A DNA stretch of 5,107 nucleotides from Bacteroidales bacterium (lineage in GTDB: Bacteria > Bacteroidota > Bacteroidia > Bacteroidales > UBA12481), in contig JAGHDB010000305.1 in assembly GCA_021160155.1 (NCBI GenBank), positions 1 to 5,107 on the forward strand, given 5' to 3'. How positions within the stretch are numbered: position 1 is the first letter of the stretch; every line of letters begins with the position of its first letter. Positions 1-5,107 of the stretch are shown here, piece by piece. The notes below the pieces were generated by a model, which saw only the letters and a program-made list of their open reading frames with translations, did not search any database and was not told the origin of the DNA. The position numbers and the translations under genes were made by a program.

Positions 1-101
1 CCATCTCAAAAGGGCTGGTTGAACTTCTCGGTGGTACCATCTGGTTTGAATCGGAGCCCGGAAAAGGAAGTCAGTTTTATTTTACCGTGCTGGTGAAGTA
101 A
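1..101 (+). CDS. Sensor histidine kinase, C-terminal fragment (5' end outside window)
   Basis: Only the last 32 codons and the TAA stop (99-101) are present; the reading frame begins at base 3. The translation starts [14 protein letters not shown] and continues through ESEPGKG and FYFTV. This is the end of an HATPase_c domain: the segment just after the G2 ATP-lid box, followed by the final beta strands. The fragment matches the end of the kinase at 1919-3094 in 26 of 32 residues, and its first 25 bases are identical to 2961-2985, so the two genes are paralogues. The protein ends directly after the ATPase fold, so it has no C-terminal receiver domain. The sensor domain and phosphoacceptor histidine lie outside the window, so what it senses cannot be judged. 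The gene converges with the amidohydrolase gene, with 79 bases between the two stop codons. Confidence 0.9.
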   Translation, partial: ISKGLVELLGGTIWFESEPGKGSQFYFTVLVK

Positions 102-180
102 ACTTATCTGCGATAGACGTAGTATTGCTTTCATCGTTAAACAGACCGTTCAGAACCGGAGTACTGCCATACACCATATT

Positions 181-1770
181 TTAAAAAGAAAGATACGGTA
201 CTCCACCAATAACGGTCTTAACTACCTGAGTATTTAGAATTTCCTCCTCCGGGATATTCAGGATATCCCTGTCAAGTACCACGAAATCGGCCAGTTTGCC
301 CGGCTCTATCGAACCTTTGATTTGTTCATCGAATGAAGCCCGGGCAGCATGAATGGTATAAGCTTTTAACGCTTCTTCCACTGTAATCTTTTCATTAGGC
401 ACCCAACTCTCCGGGCATTTGCCATCCAGGGTTTGCCGGGTAACCGCAGCAAAGATCCCCTCCAGCGGCTTCGGAGGTGCTACAAACCAATCACTTCCAA
501 AAACCAGGGAAGCCCCCGAATCAATCAGTGAACGCCAGGCATGTGTGTTTGCAATCCGTTCACGACCAATTACTTTTTCAGCCCAACGACCGTCATCCAT
601 CATATGCCAGGGTTGCATGCTGGCGATGATACCCAATTCACCGAAACGCGGGATATCCGCAGAGAGCAGATGCTGTGCATGTTCAATCCTGAATCGCCGG
701 TCCCGCGGCGGATTTGTCTTCATGACCCGTTCATAAAGGTTCAGTACCTGATGATTGGCCCGGTCACCAATGGCGTGAATAATAACCTGTAATCCCGACC
801 GGTCAGCTGTCAGAATCCTTTCAAACATCTCTCTATCCGTGTACATCAACAGGCCTGATTCGTCCGGCGTATCCAGGTATGATTTAAAAAAAGCAGCAGT
901 ATGAGCGCCCAGTGATCCATCAGCAAATAACTTTACTCCGCCCGGCTTTAACCATGTACTACATTTTAAAGCTTTAAAATCCCCTGCGGTTTTCAGCATT
1001 GCCTCATTCTCCCTTATTGGAACCGTAGCATATATTCGTGTTTTCAGTCTGCCCGTTTCCATTGCCGTGCGAAATAATTCAATGTCTGCTATACTGCCCA
1101 TATGATGTACTGAAGTAACTCCGTTTGCAGCCAGGTAAGATGAAGCATTCTCCAAAGCCGTCAGTTGTTGCTCTGTAGAATAAGGCTTAATATGCTCCGC
1201 GATCAAATCCATAGCCGCATCTTTGAAAATACCCGTAGGCAAGCCTTCGGCATCTCTTTCTATCGCCCCACCCTCTACGTCAGGCACCTGATGAATAAGA
1301 CCGGAAAGACGCAGTGCGGCCGTATTTGCCAACGCCATATGGCCATCGCTTCGGTGAAGGAACAACGGAATATCCCGTGTAAATTCATCAATCCACTGCC
1401 TGGCGGGTAATTCTCCGCCCCAATTTTCATGATCCCAGTAACCCTCAAGCATCCACTCGCCCGGTTTCATTTGACCGGCAAAATCCCGTATCCGCCGGAT
1501 AAAGTCCTCTTTAGTCAAAGCATCTTTTAATTGCACTCCCGAGAGTGCAAAACCACCCTGAAGCAGATGGATGTGACTGTCAATAAATCCCGGGATAACA
1601 AGTGCTCCGGGGGATTTTATCACCTCTGCCCCGGTACTCCGGTATTGTACAACCTCCCGGTTGGAACCTGCCGCCACGATCATATCACCGTCTGTTGCCA
1701 CAGCCTCCGCATAAGGCCGTGCCGGATTACCGGTCCATATTTTTGTATGCGTAATAATCAAACCGGCCAT
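181..1770 (-). CDS. YtcJ-type metal-dependent amidohydrolase (Amidohydro_3 family)
   Basis: A 529-residue enzyme counted from the ATG at 1770. It should be a cytoplasmic hydrolase of amide or related C-N bonds, as in the YtcJ / N-substituted formamide deformylase branch of the amidohydrolase superfamily. The N-terminal beta-sandwich strand (LIITHTKIWTGN) is followed by the metal-binding HxH in GFIDSHIHL (H66, H68). Further motifs are HRSDGH (about 139-144), KLFADGSLGA with a conserved lysine (about 280), IIHAIGDRA (H332), RIEHAQH (H364) and FGSDWF with the catalytic-type aspartate (D427). The C-terminus closes the sandwich with GSIEPGKLADFVVLDRD. Length is usual for the family (about 520-560). 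I see no signal peptide or lipobox. A TTG codon at 1773 directly precedes the ATG and is an alternative start; GGGGA (1774-1778) lies too close to either to act as a normal ribosome site. It is a single-gene unit, divergent from the downstream kinase. Family assignment is firm; the substrate is unknown. Confidence 0.93.
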   Translation of the reverse strand: MAGLIITHTKIWTGNPARPYAEAVATDGDMIVAAGSNREVVQYRSTGAEVIKSPGALVIPGFIDSHIHLLQGGFALSGVQLKDALTKEDFIRRIRDFAGQMKPGEWMLEGYWDHENWGGELPARQWIDEFTRDIPLFLHRSDGHMALANTAALRLSGLIHQVPDVEGGAIERDAEGLPTGIFKDAAMDLIAEHIKPYSTEQQLTALENASSYLAANGVTSVHHMGSIADIELFRTAMETGRLKTRIYATVPIRENEAMLKTAGDFKALKCSTWLKPGGVKLFADGSLGAHTAAFFKSYLDTPDESGLLMYTDREMFERILTADRSGLQVIIHAIGDRANHQVLNLYERVMKTNPPRDRRFRIEHAQHLLSADIPRFGELGIIASMQPWHMMDDGRWAEKVIGRERIANTHAWRSLIDSGASLVFGSDWFVAPPKPLEGIFAAVTRQTLDGKCPESWVPNEKITVEEALKAYTIHAARASFDEQIKGSIEPGKLADFVVLDRDILNIPEEEILNTQVVKTVIGGVPYLSF

Positions 1771-1918
1771 CAATCCCCAGTTTATTTAGCTATTCCGAAA
1801 CTAAGAAAAATTTACATTCAACCCCGCCTGCGAAGTGAATTAAACTATTTGACGAATGACATTTCAACAATAAGTGAATTGTATTAATTTTATCCTTAAG
1901 TTGTTATTCTGATATCCT
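1771..1918. promoter_or_regulatory. Divergent intergenic region between amidohydrolase and histidine kinase
   Basis: This AT-rich stretch of 148 bases must hold the promoters of both flanking genes, which are transcribed away from each other. No full TAnnTTTG element is visible on either strand. The nearest minus-strand candidates, each one base off, are TATTGTTG (1872-1865) and TAGTTTCG (1803-1796); neither has a TTG at the expected upstream distance. The 9-mer AAGTGAATT occurs twice in direct orientation (1833-1841 and 1872-1880). The kinase start at 1919 has no Shine-Dalgarno-like purine run upstream, as is common in Bacteroidota. The regulatory role is inferred from gene orientation only. 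Confidence 0.5.
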
Positions 1919-3094
1919 ATGAAAAAAACCGTCCCGGGAACGGAGGAGGACCAAAAGAATGATATTCTGTTTCGAACAGTTTTTGAATCGTCTGCTGATG
2001 CGCTGTTTATTATGGAGGATGACCACTTTATTGAATGTAATTCAGCTACTTTACAAATATTTAAATGCAAAAGAAAAGATATCATCGGACAAACACCGTA
2101 CAAATTCTCTCCCGAATATCAACCGGATGGTCGCAGTTCAAAAAAAGCAGCTATCGAAAAAATCAATGCCGCATTAGCCGGAGAGCCTCAATTTTTTGAA
2201 TGGGAACACAAGCGTTTGGATGGCGAATTGTTCCCTACTGAGGTCAGGCTCAACCGGTTTATAATCAATGACAGGATCATGATCCAGGCCTCCGTCCACG
2301 ATATTACCAAACGAAAACAGATCGAGAAAGAGCTTATTACTGCCAAAGAGAAAGCCGTAGAGAGCGACCGGCTTAAGTCGGCATTCCTGGCTAACATGAG
2401 CCACGAAATCCGCACCCCCATGAATGCCATTATCGGATTCTCGGATTTATTAAATAATCCGGAAAATACAGAGGAAGACATACAGTTCTATATTAAAACC
2501 ATTCAACAACGGTCTGAAGATCTCCTCTCTATCATCAATAATATCCTCGATATCTCCAAAATAGAAGCCGGACAGATGCCCCTTAACCTGCAGAAAACCA
2601 ATCTTGAGGATGTGATCCGGGAGGTGCGGCACACTGCACAAATCACCTGGATCGATTCAGGAGTAAGAACCATTTCTTTCAATACCAACCTCCAACTCTC
2701 TCCCGACCATATAATCATCACTACCGATCCCGGAAAACTCAAACAGATCCTGAATAATTTACTGAACAATGCTTTTCGGCATACTGAGAAGGGTGAAATC
2801 GTCTTGCGTTGTAAGCCACAGGATTCTAAAACATTGCTGTTTTCTGTTGCCGATACCGGATGCGGCATTCCAACTGAAAAACAGGCAATAATTTTCGAAC
2901 GCTTTCGGCAGGTAGATGATTCACTAAACAAAAAACACAGCGGCACCGGACTCGGGCTCTCCATCTCAAAAGGGCTGGTTGAACTCCTTGGCGGCACGAT
3001 CTGGTTAGAATCAGAGCCCGGAAAAGGAACCACTTTTTACTTTACCGTTCCGGCAAATTATGGCCAAAAACTTCCGGCCTTTGAAAACTCCTAA
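1919..3094 (+). CDS. Soluble PAS-domain sensor histidine kinase
   Basis: A 391-residue two-component sensor kinase. A PAS domain spans about residues 15-130 (FRTVFESSADALFIMEDDHF at its start, ending in the typical VHDITKRKQIE junction). A short coiled linker (about 131-152) leads to HisKA, with H-box SHEIRTPMNAIIGFSDLL and phosphoacceptor H162. The HATPase_c domain follows, with N-box KQILNNLLNNAFRHT (about 275-289), G1 box DTGCGIP (312-318), F-box FERF (326-329) and G2 box GTGLGLSI (342-349). All catalytic boxes are intact. There is no transmembrane segment or signal peptide, so the signal should be cytoplasmic and read by the PAS domain; whether it binds a ligand or cofactor cannot be told. 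There is no fused receiver and no response regulator next to it, so it is an orphan kinase here. The ATG at 1919 is chosen because it leaves a complete PAS domain with a short leader. Its C-terminal end is paralogous to the kinase fragment at 1-101. The efflux genes start 83 bases downstream. Confidence 0.95.
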   Translation: MKKTVPGTEEDQKNDILFRTVFESSADALFIMEDDHFIECNSATLQIFKCKRKDIIGQTPYKFSPEYQPDGRSSKKAAIEKINAALAGEPQFFEWEHKRLDGELFPTEVRLNRFIINDRIMIQASVHDITKRKQIEKELITAKEKAVESDRLKSAFLANMSHEIRTPMNAIIGFSDLLNNPENTEEDIQFYIKTIQQRSEDLLSIINNILDISKIEAGQMPLNLQKTNLEDVIREVRHTAQITWIDSGVRTISFNTNLQLSPDHIIITTDPGKLKQILNNLLNNAFRHTEKGEIVLRCKPQDSKTLLFSVADTGCGIPTEKQAIIFERFRQVDDSLNKKHSGTGLGLSISKGLVELLGGTIWLESEPGKGTTFYFTVPANYGQKLPAFENS

Positions 3095-3132
3095 AAAAAG
3101 TTAAAAAAATATCCACTAAACCAAGTTTATTC

Positions 3133-3140
3133 TATATTTG
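3133..3140 (+). promoter_or_regulatory. Candidate Bacteroidota -7 promoter element (TATATTTG) for the efflux genes
   Basis: TATATTTG is an exact match to the Bacteroidota sigma-ABfr -7 consensus TAnnTTTG, 37 bases before the ATG at 3178. It would place transcription initiation near 3147 and give a leader of about 30 bases. No TTG is visible at the usual -33 distance (the region is A-rich, about 3100-3116), so the match is only half of a promoter. Downstream of the predicted start lie the palindrome GTGATCAC (3156-3163) and a small dyad ACAG-TTAAT-CTGT (3162-3174), which could be a regulator site or chance. Confidence 0.4.
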
Positions 3141-3177
3141 GATGCGATAATCCCAGTGATCACAGTTAATCTGTTTT

Positions 3178-3552
3178 ATGTCATTCTTACGGCACATAAA
3201 AAAACTGATCCTGATCCTGCTGATACCGGCATTATGCTGGGTTTTTTACAATCATGCAGCTAACTGGCATTTCCACATTTTACCTAACGGGATGATCGTA
3301 GGGCATGCGCATCCTTACGACAAGCATACCAATCCTGACAGCCCGTTCCCCAACCACAACCACACAAAATCAGAACTACTCTATCTTGATATCATTACCC
3401 ATGTCCTGGTGGTGATTGTTGCAGCCTTTTTCCTGAGTCAGATCTTTCGAACCTTTACACAATTATCCATACCCCTCCGCCCGCTTGTAAGAATACCTGC
3501 AGATTACGGGCAGGTTAAAGACTCCCGGGCTCCTCCCCTCAGATCCTGTTAA
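3178..3552 (+). CDS. Small histidine-rich membrane protein, probable metal-efflux accessory
   Basis: A 124-residue protein with a basic N-terminus (R5, K8, K9) and a first hydrophobic helix at about 9-25. A polar loop (about 26-70) follows, then a second helix (about 73-90) and a basic C-terminal tail. The charge pattern predicts the loop outside the inner membrane, in the periplasm. The loop is dense in potential metal ligands: H26, H31 and H33 (HFH), H43 and H45 (HAH), H50, and H60 and H62 (HNH), with H75 at the start of helix 2. I recall similar small proteins with a WHxHxLPNGxxVxHAHPY-like core in Bacteroidota next to CzcABC/Cus-like genes, but no experimentally defined function. The tail motif SRAPPL resembles the ends of some small copper-associated membrane proteins; this is a weak analogy. 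It precedes the TolC-like gene in the same direction. Metal capture or sensing in the periplasm is inference. The start at 3178 is the only ATG that preserves the first helix with its basic residues. Confidence 0.8.
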   Translation: MSFLRHIKKLILILLIPALCWVFYNHAANWHFHILPNGMIVGHAHPYDKHTNPDSPFPNHNHTKSELLYLDIITHVLVVIVAAFFLSQIFRTFTQLSIPLRPLVRIPADYGQVKDSRAPPLRSC

Positions 3553-3701
3553 ACAGCATGCTGCTATAACCGGTTACTTTTAATTTATAGTTAAACTGTT
3601 TCCCCATGCTTACTGAAAATAAACATAGAGTGGAATTCATGATTTAGCTTCAGAATACCGGAAGCCGTACAGGATTTCAAATTTTCAAATTCAATTGATA
3701 C
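3553..3701 (+). other. Intergenic gap with two adjacent palindromes and a tandem 8-mer
   Basis: A non-coding gap of 149 bases inside the presumed efflux operon. Two perfect 10-base palindromes sit three bases apart just after the preceding stop codon: CAGCATGCTG (3554-3563) and TAACCGGTTA (3567-3576). Near the downstream start, TTCAAATT occurs twice in tandem (3676-3691), followed by the palindrome CAATTG (3692-3697). There is no TAnnTTTG element and no hairpin followed by a T-run, so I see neither a clear second promoter nor an intrinsic terminator. Read-through from the upstream gene therefore remains the simplest reading. No reading frame here looks coding. Confidence 0.45.
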
Positions 3702-4973
3702 ATGATACGATTCAGATTCCGAATTCGCCCGGTTCTTTATACAGGTATGTTGGGCTTACTGATTTTGTTATCCCGCCTAACACTGCCTGCACAGAATGCC
3801 CCGTTAACGCTGAAGCAATGTATTTCCATTGCTTTGAACGACAATCCATTGATCCGTTCATCACAACACCAGTACCAGGCCGCACTGGCAAGAGTTAACC
3901 AGGCAAAAGCTTTCTCTCAACCTACACTGAATATTGACTCCGACCTGCAACCTGATCCGTTCGATATCCGTAACTCCGGAGAATCATATATCGGGGTAGG
4001 TAAATCGGTACTTTTCCCCGGTAAAAGAAGAATCAATACAGCCATAGCTTCCAAAGCTTCAGATGAGATATTAATGGAAGCCGAATTATTGAAACTCGAT
4101 CTTGTTTACCGGGTGAAACTGGCATTTTATACCTTAATGCTCAACCAGGAACAGCTCGGTTATGCAAAAAAGGACTTTAACCTGGCAAAGGATTTCCTGG
4201 ATAAAACCAAAGTCAAATTTGATGCGGGAGATGCAGCACAAGTGGAGGTTCTGCGCGCTCAGGTTGAAGTGGCCAAAGCAACCAGCGAAATCAAAAAGAT
4301 ATCCAATAAAATCATTCAGACAAAAGGAGATATCAATTATCTTATGGGAAGGGATAAAAATAATCCGCTGGAGATCACCGGTGAAATGAAACAACCTGTT
4401 GTTTTACTTAATCTGGATGACCTGAAACGTCAGGCTTTGCAGAACCGGCCGGAGATCAAAAGAATGAATTATTCATTGGAAAAAGAATCACTGATTAAAA
4501 AACAAGCCGGATTCTCTTATCTGCCCGATTTCGATTTAGGCTTTTCAAGACATACCATCGTGGGTGAATCAAAAACATGGGATATGACGGTTGCCCTTCC
4601 CATCCCCCTGTTTTTCACACAATCTGTAAAAGGAAAAATCGCCGAAGCAAAAGCCAATTACCAATCCCTGCAAAGTGAATTGAAAAACCTGCAAAATGCC
4701 ATCGGACTTGAAGTGGAAAATGCTTATCGCAACGCGGTCACGGCTAAAAATATGATCAATCTGTTTGACCAGGATATGCTGACCCAATCAGAAGAGGTTT
4801 ATAACCTTTTGCTTTTCAGCTACCAGGAAGGTGCCATTAGTGGTATTGAACTGATAGAAGCACGAAAAACACTGATAGAGACGAGAAAATCATATGCTGA
4901 AGCTTTGTTTAATTATGACGCGGCCATTGTATCTATTGAAAAATCTATCGGCCAATCACTAGAAAATAAATAA
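3702..4973 (+). CDS. TolC-family outer membrane efflux protein (CzcC/CusC-like)
   Basis: A 423-residue outer-membrane factor, the trimeric exit duct of a tripartite efflux pump. The N-terminus is a Sec signal peptide: arginine-rich start (MIRFRFRIR), hydrophobic core about 11-26, likely cleavage after LPA at residue 30. There is no lipobox cysteine, unlike acylated CusC/OprM members. Two outer-membrane efflux repeats follow. The first is about 34-220 (LTLKQCISIALNDNPLIRSSQHQYQAA, given here in part as LTLKQCISIALNDNP, then LFPGKRR and FDAGDAAQVEVLRAQVEVA). The second is about 240-420 (ALQNRPEIKRMNYSLEKE, LPIPLFF, GAISGIELIEARKTLIE). These are the helical-barrel signatures of the family. Length is normal. 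The ATG at 3702 is supported by the signal peptide. It lies 149 bases after the histidine-rich protein gene and one base before the next gene, indicating co-transcription with the latter. The metal-export class is inferred from context; TolC-like proteins also serve drug pumps. Confidence 0.93.
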   Translation: MIRFRFRIRPVLYTGMLGLLILLSRLTLPAQNAPLTLKQCISIALNDNPLIRSSQHQYQAALARVNQAKAFSQPTLNIDSDLQPDPFDIRNSGESYIGVGKSVLFPGKRRINTAIASKASDEILMEAELLKLDLVYRVKLAFYTLMLNQEQLGYAKKDFNLAKDFLDKTKVKFDAGDAAQVEVLRAQVEVAKATSEIKKISNKIIQTKGDINYLMGRDKNNPLEITGEMKQPVVLLNLDDLKRQALQNRPEIKRMNYSLEKESLIKKQAGFSYLPDFDLGFSRHTIVGESKTWDMTVALPIPLFFTQSVKGKIAEAKANYQSLQSELKNLQNAIGLEVENAYRNAVTAKNMINLFDQDMLTQSEEVYNLLLFSYQEGAISGIELIEARKTLIETRKSYAEALFNYDAAIVSIEKSIGQSLENK

Positions 4974-4974
4974 A

Positions 4975-5107
4975 ATGAGAAACAAATTATTACCCTTATT
5001 CTTACCGGGTATTATCCTGCTCCTTATGATCGGATTTGCCTGCTCAAATTCAGAAAAAGGAAATACCAATACATCAAAGGATTCTCTCCAGACAACCAAA
5101 ACAGTAC
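4975..5107 (+). CDS. Lipoprotein N-terminus, probable periplasmic adaptor (membrane fusion protein) of an efflux pump; truncated by window edge
   Basis: Only 44 codons are inside the window. The start is MRNKLLPLFLPGIILLLMIG, a short basic head and hydrophobic core, followed by FAC-SNSEKG. The cysteine at 23 is a likely lipidation site of a type II signal peptide. The lipobox is loose (G at -3), which is tolerated in Bacteroidota. After the cysteine the sequence is a Ser/Thr/Asn/Lys-rich linker, as in many Bacteroidota CzcB/CusB-like adaptors. No adaptor domain is visible yet; the identification rests on the one-base gap after the outer-membrane factor gene and the usual order of outer-membrane factor, adaptor, then pump. 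That it is a lipoprotein is well supported; that it is an adaptor is inference. The ATG at 4975 lacks a ribosome site of its own and is probably translated by coupling with the gene upstream. Confidence 0.7.
   Translation, partial: MRNKLLPLFLPGIILLLMIGFACSNSEKGNTNTSKDSLQTTKTV

Noticed and set aside
158..204. Inverted repeat GGAGTAC / GTACTCC near the convergent gene ends, a possible bidirectional terminator
   Set aside because: The arms are only 7 bases with a 33-base loop, there is no T-run next to the stem, and one arm lies inside the amidohydrolase coding region.
419..792. Overlapping open plus-strand frames opposite the amidohydrolase gene
   Set aside because: The translations have no recognisable domain or signal, and they lie opposite a well-supported gene with family motifs throughout.
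2503..3033. Long minus-strand open frame opposite the histidine kinase
   Set aside because: It lies opposite a complete kinase with all catalytic motifs, and its serine- and arginine-rich translation resembles no known family; it is an antisense by-product of codon usage.
3062..3115. Possible terminator after the kinase (GGCC...GGCC dyad and A-rich tract)
   Set aside because: The stem is four bases within the coding region, and the tract is A-rich rather than T-rich on the coding strand, so it does not fit an intrinsic terminator.
3695..3898. Short open frame starting just before the TolC-like gene in another frame
   Set aside because: It overlaps the signal peptide and first helices of a clear outer-membrane factor and encodes no recognisable protein.
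1..5107. tRNA, rRNA, CRISPR array, insertion sequence or phage attachment site
   Set aside because: I found no cloverleaf-like sequence, regularly spaced repeats, transposase-like frame or terminal inverted repeats, and intact genes fill most of the window.

Overview
The window looks like a chromosomal segment of a Bacteroidota bacterium. The evidence is the sensor-kinase style (a PAS domain joined to a HisKA block with the LKSAFLANMSHEIRTPMN signature common in that phylum), start codons without a clear Shine-Dalgarno sequence, a TAnnTTTG-type promoter element, and a small histidine-rich membrane protein ahead of a TolC-type efflux gene, an arrangement I recall from Bacteroidota metal-efflux loci. 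GC looks moderate (roughly mid-40s by eye, not computed). A genus cannot be assigned.

Left part (1-1770): the window opens in the last 32 codons of a histidine kinase on the plus strand (ends 101). It converges, across 79 bases, with a complete minus-strand gene for a cytoplasmic YtcJ-type metal-dependent amidohydrolase (181-1770). Middle (1771-3094): a 148-base divergent intergenic region, then a complete soluble PAS-HisKA-HATPase_c histidine kinase (1919-3094). Its C-terminal end is strikingly similar to the kinase tail at the left edge, so the two kinases are paralogues in direct orientation flanking the amidohydrolase.

Right part (3095-5107): a probable efflux operon on the plus strand. 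A candidate promoter precedes a 124-residue, two-helix, histidine-rich membrane protein (3178-3552). After a 149-base gap with two adjacent perfect palindromes comes a TolC/CzcC-like outer-membrane channel subunit (3702-4973). One base later a lipoprotein gene begins (4975 to the window edge), which by position should be the periplasmic adaptor of an RND or similar pump. The expected inner-membrane pump gene would lie beyond the right edge. The histidine cluster suggests a transition-metal substrate (copper, zinc or similar), but this is inference.

The kinase at 1919-3094 has no response regulator beside it, so a regulatory link to the efflux genes is possible but not shown. I see no mobile element, RNA gene, CRISPR array, pseudogene or clearly novel system. 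The most notable items are the histidine-rich protein, the paired kinase paralogues and the paired palindromes.
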